Of a stretch of 64,000 nucleotides of DNA, positions 12,050 to 22,202 are shown one piece after another. The position numbers and the translations under genes are program-made. The stretch covers positions 124,001 to 188,000 of the forward strand of contig WFMF01000158.1 of assembly GCA_011033025.1 (NCBI GenBank), given 5' to 3'. This DNA is from Beroe forskalii. Its lineage: Eukaryota; Ctenophora; Nuda; Beroida; Beroidae. Under the pieces are notes generated by a model. It was not told where the DNA came from. It saw only the letters and a list, made by a program, of their open reading frames with translations, and did not search any database. Position 1 is the stretch's first letter. The number at the start of each line of letters is the position of its first letter.

Positions 12050-12370
12050 GGGTCAGACCTCCCTGTGGCTCAGTCAGACGAAGGGAGTTGGTACATAGCC
12101 ACCTCCGGCTGATCTCCGACTTAATCTGCAGGCAAGCACTGACTTGTTTCGCAGTCTGTTTGAAGCCACCGGGTGTTGGTAGCTTACTGGTCCAGTGAGG
12201 TCCTGGACGGGTGGGCTACTCTCAGCCCAGGATATCTCCGGCAGTCGGGTGGCCTAAAAAACCACCCAGGAGTTCACACCCTTCGCCTAGTGTACTAGGG
12301 ATAGTCTCCATGCTCAGCATGGCTGCCACCGGCCTGGTTGATTAAACCGACTGTGGCCGTTTTACTAAGA
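12050..12370 (+). repeat. GC-rich SINE-like block
   Basis: About 320 bp of markedly GC-richer sequence in an AT-rich setting. It begins with a tRNA-D-arm-like TGGCTCAGTCAG and ends with a short ACTAAGACTAAGACTA tail, as many SINEs do. No matching B box (GGTTCRANNC) is visible at the right distance, so the SINE call is weak. A related ACTAAGAC string occurs near 9230. Confidence 0.25.
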
Positions 12371-12779
12371 CTAAGACTATGCCTTGACGTACTGATTATG
12401 TCTTATAAAACACCATAAATCACCCAAAACATCCATAAAACTACCGAATATTGTTCGAAACTATGGTGGTATCAATAACAAGACAATAATAGCATCAACA
12501 ATCCATATTGGCATGAAAAAGTCAAAAATTTTGAAAAAAACCTAACCCTAAAAAAACCAAAAACCCCAAAAAAAACAAAAAAAACAAAAAAATACCAAAA
12601 AATACAAAAAATACCAAAAAAAACCAATGCCACCCTACTTTTCCGATTCTTGGGCTAGGTTTCTTTTGTTTTTTTTGGTTTTTTTTTGGGCTTCATCCCC
12701 CCCAACTTAACAACACTACTAATTACAATCAAAATAGAGGGTAAAAGGAAAAGAGATCGATTTTAACCAAATTTTATTT

Positions 12780-15640
12780 TAAGTGACTATTCCCCTCATA
12801 ATCCACGATTTTTGAAAATTTCCAGCTTAGGGTTTTTTTAAAAATTCATTTACTATTTCCAAACGGGGTTCAGGGGAAAAAAATTTTAATCCTATATGGG
12901 GGTTTTTTTCCACCCCTTTTTTTCCCGTTTTTGATTTTCAAACCCTTAAAATTAGGGTTTTTTGGGGCTAAAAGAAAAAAAAGTTTTTTATAATGTGACC
13001 CAATATGCTTTTAAAACCTGGGAAGTTTAAAAACCTTTTTGGGTAGCGGAACCATTTTTTATATTGGGTTCTTTCAGGAAATCTTAACTTTTTGGGCCAA
13101 AAAATAAATGAATTTTTGTTTCAATTTGTTCCAAATATTGTCAAAACCCTAAAACGGTTTTTGGGGCCCAAAAAAATTTTCAAGCCCCCAAACCCCTTTT
13201 TGGGCTATATTTATCTTTCGGAAAGGTCGTAGAGGCTTTATCTTGGGCAAAAACAATCAAATAATTTTTTTCTTTTACAAATTTTCCCAAAACTTCAGGA
13301 AAGAAAGGGAAAAACCTTTTCAGGTCCCACCCATTTTTTGGGGTAATTTATTTGGGAAGTCAGAACTTCTCTTTCTAAATGAATCTCAATCATTTTTTTT
13401 TGATTGTTAAAAATTTTTTAAAACCCTCGGAAGAAGTTGTGGTCAAAATTTTCTGGCTCCTTGAATCGGGATATATAAGGTTTTGTCATGAACTCAGGCG
13501 GGCTCATTTGGTTTAAAAAATTTAAAAAAAAATTTTTTTTCCCCGACTGTTAGACATGATATTTGGGTAAACAACGACCTGTTGAGATATTTTTTAGTCG
13601 GGGGGGGTGGTAATTTTGCCTTTAAACGCTACTGTTGCAGACCCACTTTTTTCATTTTTCCGGGGGGAGGTGGTTTTTTCCAAGGTTTCTTTTAGCCACC
13701 CGGCAGGGGCCAAAAACACCGGGGAAAAGGGCCTTTTTGAGTCCTTTTAAGCCGGGGTTGGCCCCCCGCCTTTTTTCAGATGGGGGTTCTGCCTGGGGGC
13801 CGGGGAAATAACCGGCGCCCCGGGTTTGGGGCCAAAAACCCCTAATTTTAAAAGGGCCCTTTGCCTATGGGGGGTAGGATTGCAACGGGTATTAAAATTT
13901 CCATTTTGTTAAAAAAAGGGAACGATTGGTCCCCCAAACATTTCTTTTTTACATTGAAACCCCAACAATGATACCACATTATGTAAAAAGGGCACTCACT
14001 TTTCCCCCCCGGTTCATTCCTAAAATAACAAAGTTTAACCATAAATTTTAGCATACTAAGTTCTTAAAAACTTAGGTATTATTCTCTGGGCTCAAAAAAT
14101 TTAAAGAGTCCTTATTAATCTTTTTTGTTTTAGAAAGAAAATAGTGCTCTTTTTAATCAACCCCACAAATCATTTCCAGCTTTTCAGGGGAGGCTAAGCA
14201 TCGACAAAAGAAACGAAGATATGCCCCTCAAAAAGGGGCAAACCAGGGAAAGAAATTCCACTCCTATAAAAAATAAACACTTCCAAAACCGTGATATCAA
14301 AAGCCCCAATTTTATGAAAAATTTGCCCCAAAAATAAATGAAAATTAATGTTTAAAATTAGGTTTTTTGACCCAAAGCCCTTTTTAAAATATTTTAAAAA
14401 AAATCCAAAATTCCCTTAAAACCAAAAATGACTTCTAACTTCCTCACCAAAATAAACTATAAAAAAATTTCAGGTCCTTAAAATGGTTTTGGCCCATATT
14501 TTTTTAAAGGGTTTTTTTATTTTTAAAAAATTGAATACAAACTTATTGGATTCGTTTTAGGATAAAACCCCCAACCCCCGAACAAGATACAAAATTTGCC
14601 CAAAAAATTTGGTATTTAAAAAGGTTTTATTTCGTTTTGGGGAACAAATTTCCAAAAAGAATACAAACATGGTATTCATTTTTTTGACCCTGAATTTAAC
14701 CTTCCCGGGCCGAGATAAAATAAAAAAAGGCGGACTACCCCAAAAAGGTTTTCTGGGGTTTTTAAACATTTTTCAAATTTATAAAAAACACTTTTGGGTT
14801 TTTGGCCCAAAAAATCTCAAATTTCCAGCCAGTTATAAAAAAATGGTATAAACATAAAAAGGGGGGGGGAAAAAAACCCCCCAAGGGGGGATGGTAAACT
14901 TTTTTTTGGGGAAAAAGTTAGCCCCAAATATAAATGGGTTTTAAAAAATTTTCCCGGTCATTCAAAAAACTGGTTATCATAAGGCTTTAAGCAATCAAAT
15001 TCAAAATTAAATTAAAAAATTTATAATCTGAAATAAAAATGGTTATTAAAAAACTTTTTAAAAAAAGAGGGTAAATAATTTTCCCTTAATGGGACCTTTT
15101 TCCTTAAAAACCAACACATATTAAAATTTAAATTTAGGACCCCCAAATTAAAACAAAAAAAGTTAATTTTCTTTTTTTGACAATCAAATTCAATTCCAAA
15201 GAGTTGGGGAGGAAAAGGCCCCGGTCCTAGTCCCCCGGGTGACAAGGCCTTAAATGGCACGTTAAAAAGGGTGTATAGAGGAAAAACTGCGAAAGGGGGT
15301 CGAAGAAAAAAGAAAAATCCCCCGCTAATACGGTTCACCCTTTTGACAAAAGGGATTTGTTTAAATGTAGTTCCTCTAACAAAGGGAGGAATTTGCTTGT
15401 TCTCTTTGGATTTATTTATGGTCTTTGTCGGATAAAAAAATATTGGCACTTCTATCTCAACTAAGCCACTTTATCAGATCAAAATCATTTCAAAATAGGG
15501 GAACATGAAAAATGGGGTTTATGTTTTTTAAACTCATGCTCTTTAAAACTTGAAGAAAAAAATTCAGAAACAGTGAAAAAATTATGCTGAATCTTTCTCG
15601 CCCAAAGGGTGCATTTCAGTGATAATGAATTAGACTCAGG
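12780..15640. other. Homopolymer-rich, probably low-quality sequence
   Basis: Runs of four or more identical bases of all four kinds occur every few bases (for example GGGGGGGG near 14860, AAAAAAAAA near 13525 and 15655). Words such as AAAACCC, GGGTTTTT and CCCCAAAA dominate. This is unlike the rest of the window and unlike simple AT-richness. It looks like a stretch where base calling or consensus failed. Open frames here (for example 14557-14851 and 15021-15449) should not be treated as genes. Confidence 0.65.
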
Positions 15641-15714
15641 AATGAAACCCGGGCAAAAAAAAAGATGATATGACTTCTGGATGGAAAGTTCAGCAGGAAA
15701 ATTCAGTCATAGGA

Positions 15715-16430
15715 AGTCTCCATTTCACAGACTGTTCCAGGCTTAACATTGAGGAGGGTGTACTCATTTCACAGACTGCTCCAGGCTTAACATTGTGAGG
15801 AGGGTGTACTCATTTCACAGACTGTTCCAGGCTTAACATTGTGAGGAGGGTGTACTCATTTCACAGACTGCTCCAGGCTTAACATTGTGAGGAGGGTGTA
15901 CTCTTTCAACTGTTCCAGGCTTAACACAGACTGCCAACAAGGAGGGTGTACTCATTTCACAGACTGCTCCAGGCTTAACATTGAGGAGGGTGTACTCATT
16001 TCACAGACTGCTCCAGGCTTAACATTGTGAGGAGGGTGTACTCATTTCACAGACTGTTCCAGGCTTAACATTGTGAGGAGGTACTCATTTCACAGACTGC
16101 TTCCAGGCTTAACATTGTGAGGAGAATTGTACCCATTTCACAGACTTTGCTCCAGGCTTAACATTGTGAGGAGGGTACTCATTTCAGAACTGCTCCAGGC
16201 TTAACATTGAGGAGGGTGTACTCATTTCACAGACTGCTCCAGGCTTAACATTGAGGAGGGTGTACCCATTTCACAGACTGTTCCAGGCTTAACATTGTGA
16301 GGAGGGTGTACTCATTTCACAGACTGCTCCAGGCTTAACATTGTGAGGAGGGTGTACTCATTTCACAGACTGCTCCAGGCTTAACATTGAGGAGGGTGTA
16401 CTCATTTCACAGACTGTTCTCGGCTTAAAT
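15715..16430 (+). repeat. 46-bp minisatellite, about 16 units
   Basis: Head-to-tail units reading TTTCACAGACTGCTCCAGGC then TTAACATTGTGAGGAGGGTG TACTCA. Variants alternate CTGCTCC with CTGTTCC and lack or carry TGTG. The unit near 15905-15945 is scrambled. The last unit decays into the GC-rich element that follows. Confidence 0.95.
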
Positions 16431-16559
16431 TGGGGGGGTTGCTATTTCGGGCCGGGTTCAAAAGGGTTCCAAAAGGCCAACTTTGTGGGGAGGGTTTTTT
16501 TGGGGCAAAACACGGACCACCACATCACCGGAGGGATGGCAACTCGGAAAATAACCACA

Positions 16560-18170
16560 AAAAAGGGGTTTTTTCCGCCCGGCCCCATCAGCGCCGGCGG
16601 CGCCGATCACGCCGAGGGGAAATTGGAAATTTTTATCGGCGGTCGTGGGCCCCGGACCCCCATCAGCGCCGGCCACCCCGATCGGGGACAGCGCCGTTTC
16701 CCCGATGGGCCCCATCAGCGCCGATAAAAACCTGTAAGGCTGTCTGGTACATTTTATTCAGAATTTCCCTTGATTTTCCCATCGGCGCCGATCGGCTTTC
16801 GATGAAATAAAATTTCAAGCTTTGACAAGAAAATCACTATCGCGTTTGACCGACAAGGATTATGTTATGGTTTGTAATTGTATAAATGTTTTATAGGTCT
16901 TACGAAGGCAATTACCCCATTGTCATAATGAAACCGTTTAATGTGAGGCGACCCCGCAACTTTTAAATGTAAGAATACCGATGAACAATGATAATAATGT
17001 ACGTCGATGATTTCAATCTAAAAAAGACATACAACGGACGCAGAATCGACACTATGTGATGAATGATTTTTATTTGCTTTGCGCGTGTAACCATAGTAAC
17101 GGCGGGTATGCAAAGCCTTAAACCTAACAAAGATGGACCCGATTTTAGCGTTTCACTTACAGCCCCCAACAGGTTGGATGGACGTTTAAACAAAGCTATC
17201 TCCGGTTGGGCTTGGGTTAGGGTGGGTTTGGGTTTCTTGGGTTTGGACCATTTTAAACCCAACCTTTTTAAAAAAGGGTGGGGGGGGTTTTTGGGAGGGT
17301 TTTGGGGTGGTTGTTTGGGTTTGGGGGTTTGGGTTTTTTGGGGGGGGGGGTTTTTGGTTGGGGTTTTTGTTTGGGGGTTTTTTTGGGTTTGGTTGTGTTT
17401 TTGGTTTTTTTAGTTTTTTTAGTTTTTTGGGTTGGGTTTGGGTTTGTTGGGGTTTTGGTTGGGGGTTTGGAGGGTTGGGGGAGGGGGGGTTGGTTTTGGG
17501 TTTGGGGGGGTTTTATGGTTTTGGTTTTTTTGGGGGTTTTGGGGGTTTGGGGGGGGGGTTGGGGTTGGGGTTGGGAAGGTTTTGGGGTCGGTTGGGGTTG
17601 ATAAGGTTGGTTTCAACCAACCCGCCTGGGGCCGTTTTTAAAAAACCCAAAACCCCCTAAAAAAATTTTAAAATTAACGGGCTTAAAAAAAATTTTAAAA
17701 AAGGGGAAAACCCCCCGGAAAAACCCCCCGTATAAAACATATATAATTACAAACCATAACATAATTCTGTCGGTCATATGCGATAAAAACCGCGGATATC
17801 TGGTTTTCTTGTCAAAGCTTGAAATTTTTTAGAAATTCCCCATCGGCACCGATCAGCGCCGATCGGCGCCGATGGGAAAATCACGGGAAATCTGGAATAA
17901 AATGCACCAGACAGCTTCCCTTATACAGGTGTTTTTATAGTCGCTGATCGGGGGCAGATCGGCGCTGTCGGCGCAGATCGGGGGCTGGCCAGCGCTGATC
18001 GGCGCTGATCGGCGCCGACGACCGCCGATGAAAAGTTGCCGATTTCCCATCGGCGCCGATCGGCGGTACCGCCGATCGGCGCCTAGCCGGTGCTGATCGG
18101 CGCTGATCAGCGCCGATCGGCGCCGATCAGTGCCGATCAGCGCCGGACCGGCGCCGAGTCGGCGATCTTG
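16560..18170. mobile_element. GC-rich element with ~350-430 bp inverted arms
   Basis: The left arm (about 16560-16905) and right arm (about 17735-18170) are inverted copies. Both share, in mirrored order, CTGTCTGG then TGATTTTCCCATCGGCGCCG, TTTCAAGCTTTGACAAGAAA and TTATGTTATGGTTTGTAATT. Each arm's outer half is a string of near-palindromic decamers GATCGGCGCC / GATCAGCGCC. No transposase is seen. The left arm and the 0.8-kb centre include sequence that looks badly called, so arm identity cannot be judged well. Confidence 0.7.
17262..17720. other. G/T homopolymer stretch, probable sequence artefact
   Basis: About 330 bp consist almost solely of G and T runs, followed by A/C runs. It lies at the centre of the inverted-arm element, where a hairpin could impede sequencing. 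Glycine/tryptophan/phenylalanine-rich open frames here are composition artefacts. Confidence 0.6.
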
Positions 18171-18239
18171 CAATGTGGTCATTTGCCCATTTTTCTAGAA
18201 CCCTAACCGCGAAAACTGATGCACCAATGACCAATAAAG

Positions 18240-19400
18240 CAATAAGCCTAAGCCAATTCTCCAATACGTCGTGGAGTAAAGTCCACTGCGGAGTCAGTGG
18301 ACTCCAAAAGTGGACTTTGATCCACTTGCGGAGTCTACTGGTGGTCGTGGTGGAGTTCACTGGCGAACTACACTGGCGGAGACCATGAGGGCATTTTAGT
18401 TTTACTTTTACTTGAAAAAATATAAGGAGCGTAGAATATGAAATTGGAATAGGAGCGCCCGGGCGTACTCGTGGTGTCCTGACACCTGACATAGTGTCCT
18501 ATGTCCTGACAACCCTGACATAGTGTCTTTAGTGCCCTTAGGTAGTGTCCTAGTGCCCTTATTTAGTGTCCTTTGACCTGGACAGGTTAAAAGTGAAACT
18601 TCATTTTGAAATTTTGAGTCGTTTGCTGAGTGTGTGTTTGTATTCTACTCCTAGTATCCTTCACCTTGAATTGATGCACTTGTGACTTGCACTTGCAGAA
18701 ACTCAGAAAAGAAGAAATTAGAAGCTTAGAAAGGGATCTTTCAGGGTACTTGGCTATTTATTATGAACTTGCTCCACAGATCACAATATCACATAATATC
18801 CTCATCCTGCTGTGTCTTGATCCTATCACGTGCCGATAGTATTGCCTGAATCACCCAATCACTATCAGTATCAGTCTCAACAGGTTTTTTGTTTTTCTTC
18901 ATTATCATAATATCGTGCTCGTGTGGGTGAGTGCATGCGAGAAGCGATTCCCTTCGACTTCGAGCAAGGCTAGCATCAGAGCAACTGATCGAGCTGACTG
19001 CACTGAAGTTCCGGTAATTAATTAATTTATGTTTAAGTTTACAATTGTAAACTTAAACATAAAGAGGGTCCACCGGTGGACTTCGCCCGTGGTGCGCGTG
19101 TGGACTGCGTCGGTGGACCCTAATGTCGGCTGGTCGAGTCCACCGCGGCGGAGTCCACCATGCACCAGCGGACAAAAACTCCGCAGCGAACTCTTTGCCC
19201 CGGTGGATAGCTTTTTGTTGGACTTTTTCGGCGGACTGTCAAAAAGTCCACGGCGGACCGTAATGCGTAAGCAGATCCGCAGCTGATCCAACACTCCGCG
19301 CTTGAATTTCAAAAACTCCACCATAAATTTTTGATGGTGGACTTCAGACTCATCAGTGTAGTCCGCAGCAGACTCAGTGGACCACTAACCATTACCAATC
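18240..19400. mobile_element. Candidate element with GTCCAC/GTGGAC-rich ends
   Basis: The left part (18261-18370) and right part (19065-19390) are both crowded with GTCCAC, GTGGAC and GCGGAGTC. An outer pair, GCGGAGTCAGTGGACTCC (about 18288) and GCAGACTCAGTGGACCAC (about 19367), lies near the two ends. Between them is a loose array of TAGTGTCCT words (18470-18590) and a 38-bp perfect palindrome. The limits are approximate and the element class is unknown. Confidence 0.4.
19026..19063. repeat. 38-bp perfect palindrome
   Basis: Each 19-base arm reads TTTATGTTTAAGTTTACAA and its exact complement, meeting at CAATTG with no spacer. Confidence 0.95.
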
Positions 19401-19534
19401 ACTACGCACTCAGTCTCACAATCTCACATTATTGATATTCTATTTCTAATTTAATTAATAACTTTTCAAATTCACTCACTATCGTGGACAAACTATAAAA
19501 TCCGCGTGCGAGCCCAAATATGGAATACGACTCG

Positions 19535-19602
19535 TACGCTTAATTTCATGGGTTCTGGGACCTGCCCCCTGACCAGTATATTGACTCGTACCTCTGGTTC
19601 TG
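19535..19602 (+). repeat. Isolated diverged unit of the 23.7-24.3 kb minisatellite
   Basis: GGGTTCTGGGACCTGCC, then CCAGTATATTGACTCGTACC, follows the order of the tandem unit at 23705-24335 (TGTTCTGGGACCTGTC, then CAGTATCTTGACACGTACC). It is a single copy about 4 kb away and more diverged. Confidence 0.7.
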
Positions 19603-19826
19603 TCTGACAGCGTGGATGAAAGCGTTGAGAGATCGCTTTTCGTTCGCCTTCCGGCAGAGTATTGCATTAACTCCCCCATGATTCGCTTTCTCTTAGGTTA
19701 GTGGTCTGTGAAACCTCCCTTCCCTCTTATTCCTCTCATCCACTTCTCTGATTGGCTGATTGAGCTCAACACAGCTCAGTTTACCAAGCTGCTTGCCTGC
19801 GCCCGTATGCAGCCTATAGACCGGCT

Positions 19827-19840
19827 GTTGCTATAGCAAC
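19827..19840. promoter_or_regulatory. Palindromic RFX X-box
   Basis: GTTGCTATAGCAAC fits the RFX-factor X-box (RYY RYY, 1-3 bases, RRY RRC) on both strands and is a perfect palindrome. It lies 126 bp upstream of the ATG at 19967, a distance typical for X-boxes of ciliary genes in animals. An ATTGG (CCAAT-type) box lies nearby at about 19753. Function is inferred from motif and position. Confidence 0.55.
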
Positions 19841-19966
19841 GCGCTATCATTTGAAATTGAATTTCTGCACGTGCGCGCTCACTTTCGTTTACTATTGATT
19901 GAATAAGTTTGCCTTTAGTAACTTCTTCAACTTCCTCACTTCAATTGAAATCAACAGACCTTAAGA

Positions 19967-20784
19967 ATGGAGTACCAATGCTTGTGTTGGGTACCGAAAC
20001 CCCCGCCGGGTTTCCAGGACATTGACTGCGCGGTAGAATACCTGCTCGAGCTCCAAGGCCAGATTGCAGAAAAAAGATCGAAGTCCATCAGGGACGAAAA
20101 CCCACCAGTGAAGCTATGTTTGGATGCCTCTACTCAAACTCCGGTAATTTTATCTTCAAGTCCACGATCCCTCGATTTTGAAGCTTTTAGATTTAGCGTC
20201 ATTTTTAATGTCGATTTTTTTGATCTCAGGAATTTGAAATTTTCTAACTGTATATTCTACTAATAATAAAATAAAAAGTAAAATCCACTGGTCACAGGTA
20301 TATGTTAACCAGAATGAGCACCATGTATTGAACCAGAAGCCTGCAGATTGGAAGACCATCAGCAATGAAAAAACAGGTAGACAATTTCTAGATTTTAATC
20401 CTTCACCATATTGATTTGCCATCCTTCATAGTGATGAAATGCGCTCGTTTCCTACTTGAATTTTAGAGCGCCTAATTTCTCCCTCCTTGTCATCTCTGAG
20501 AAAACACTCGGTTACATTTTAACTTTATCATCAATCAATCACCGGCTTCCTGCAATTATTGATCTTAAAATCATAATTGGACATGTTGCTCCCACATCCT
20601 CAAGCCCCTTGCGCAGACTGGAATAACGCCGTCAGGCACAAACTGAATGTGGAAGTTGGAGTTTGTTTCTTTGCAAGTCGATTTTTTAAGTTCCGTCTTG
20701 GAATGGACCCGAATAAAGTTACCGCCTGATCCTAACAATTTTCATGACCTGTTAGAGTTGAATGAAGACGAGGAAGCTTTATAA
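19967..20784 (+). CDS. Unrecognised host gene, three predicted exons
   Basis: I do not recognise this protein. The start ATG follows ACCTTAAGA. Exon 1 is 19967-20143, ending before a GTAATTTT donor. Exon 2 is 20298-20376, acceptor GGTCACAG and donor GTAGAC. Exon 3 would run from 20678, after a polypyrimidine-TTGCAAG acceptor, to a TAA at 20782-20784. The phases agree (0, then 1). The product would be about 120 residues, hydrophilic, with no signal peptide or membrane segment; it contains WVPKPPPGFQDID early and EWTRIKLPPDPNNFHDLLEL near the end. A palindromic X-box upstream suggests RFX control and therefore a ciliary role. That is inference; no domain supports it. Exon 3 is the least certain, and more coding-like sequence follows at 21170-21719, so the true gene may be longer. 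Confidence 0.5.
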
Positions 20785-21012
20785 AACACAGAAGCCACTT
20801 CAGCCTGAGCCATGGTCCCTAATGCAGTTGCACAAGGTAAACCAGTGTGTCTATCTAAGTTAATTATGATGCTATTAATGTTTGACCTGCCGATATTGTG
20901 TACCATTATCCGTCCTACAAAGCTTGAGGAAATTTAGCAAATTTAAACAAGCTGATGACTTGCTCGTGTACGATTGTTATCTGGTTAAGAATAACGGTTT
21001 CAATTTCAGCTG

Positions 21013-21163
21013 CTAGAGAATGTAACGATTTGACCGGCCACTCAGCAGGTTCATCTGCCTGCGCTAGAGAATGTAACGATTTGACCGGCCTCTCAGCAGG
21101 TTCATCGGCCTGCGCTAGAGAATGTAACGATTTGACCGGCATCTCAGCAGTAAAATGCCCATT
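21013..21163 (-). repeat. Inverted, triplicated coding repeat (51-54 bp)
   Basis: Three tandem units begin GCTAGAGAATGTAACGATTT on the plus strand. Read on the minus strand they encode ADEPAERPVKSLHSLAQ-type repeats. The plus strand 60 bp downstream (21224-21280) encodes LADEPVERQVTSVHSLRGQ, clearly the same repeat in the opposite direction. The block is therefore inverted relative to its apparent parent. Confidence 0.7.
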
Positions 21164-21169
21164 CAATTT

Positions 21170-21719
21170 CAGATGCTACAGAGACTGAGCGTGGGAACAT
21201 TTCTGAAGCAATGAGAACATAAGCTGGCAGATGAACCTGTGGAAAGGCAGGTCACATCGGTCCATTCTCTTCGTGGCCAAGGCAGCCAACTCCCCGCTTC
21301 AGTGAAAGAAATAACTGAAGTTCAAGAAGAAGAGGAAAAAGCTCTGCTGCCGTGGAAACAATACTTCTATCAAGAAAAGGTCCAATACAGTCCAATAATC
21401 TAGCCAGGAAGAGCAAATTGAATCAGCTGATCACGATGTATGCTCCGATAATGACCTGACTGCTTTTCCCTCAAAGTCAACAAAGAAAGGACGCTGGAAG
21501 CGTTAAAAGAGCATTTTTCTTTTAAAGAAGATCAGGAAAAGTTCCTAATCCTGGTGAGGTCACCCAGATTCCTTGAAAATCAATGCGTCTGTCAAAAGTG
21601 ACACATCTGTTAAAAGTTCCTCGTCCGCGATAAGCTCATTATCAGTCAAGAGCTCTGCTTTCGAGAAAAGAACTACATCTGTCAAGAGCTCTGCTTCCGA
21701 AAAATCTAATTCCAACTAA
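21170..21719 (+). pseudogene. Coding-like tail of the 19967 gene, frame interrupted
   Basis: Several consecutive stretches read as protein but in different frames. They are LADEPVERQVTSVHSLRG... to QYFYQEKVQYSPII-stop (about 21221-21403), SQEEQIESADHDVCSDNDLT... (about 21402-21506), and a Ser/Lys-rich end containing TSVKSSSSAISSLSVKSSAF that stops at 21717-21719. The last part repeats the SVKSSA motif. The frame changes could mean unseen introns, sequence errors or decay; I cannot tell which. Composition (Glu/Ser/Lys-rich, low complexity) suggests a disordered tail. It is probably the 3' part of the gene starting at 19967 because it is on the same strand and nothing else intervenes. Confidence 0.4.
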
Positions 21720-22202
21720 TGATTGAACATAAAAGATGGTTCAAACGTGAATCCAATATTTGTTTATATTTGTATTTCCGTTTTTTAAAAGTTTAAATGT
21801 TCTGTATATTTATGATAGTAATACTATTACAATTTGAGCCATAGTTTCAAATCACTGCAAACCATAATTGTCTCATTATTTGTAAATATTTTCAAAATTG
21901 TTCCATGAAGCATCAGAATTTGTGAATTTAAGTAAAAACTAAAAAGTTATGGTTGGTCTTAACCTAGCTTAAAAAAGCTGGTAAAAACTTGAAAATTTGA
22001 AGAAGTTATTCATGCAAAAGCTAGCTGCTAAAAATTTAAGCAATAACTTAATTGTAAAATTCGTTTGAATATTTGCTAATTTTGTAATTAGATAGAGAGA
22101 GTTTCGGACAGTAAAAATGGTACAAAAATGATTCGATTTTTTCCACAGGGCCGGTTAAAAATGCCGGCTAAATAAAGGCCAATAGGAGATAATGTAAATT
22201 AA

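Larger units (their letters stand above)
9433..12705. mobile_element. Candidate 3.3-kb TIR element
   Basis: The left end TTGGGGGGGATGAAGCCC (9433) is matched in inverse by GGGCTTCATCCCCCCCAA (right end 12705). A second shared block, CACCCTACTTTTTCGATTCT (about 9465 and 12632), is in direct orientation, so the right end may be composite. The interior includes a homopolymer A run (9943-9957), minus-strand open frames of unknown origin (10262-10859) and a GC-rich block (12050-12370). Whether this is one element or two unrelated flanks cannot be settled by eye. Confidence 0.4.

Noticed and set aside
14557-15449. Open frames in the homopolymer block
   Set aside because: Composition artefacts in probable low-quality sequence; lysine/phenylalanine runs only.
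15715-16430. CRISPR array
   Set aside because: Units are contiguous with no unique spacers, and the genome is eukaryotic; it is a minisatellite.
17278-17660. Gly/Trp/Phe-rich and Pro-rich open frames
   Set aside because: Produced by G/T homopolymer runs in a stretch that looks mis-called.
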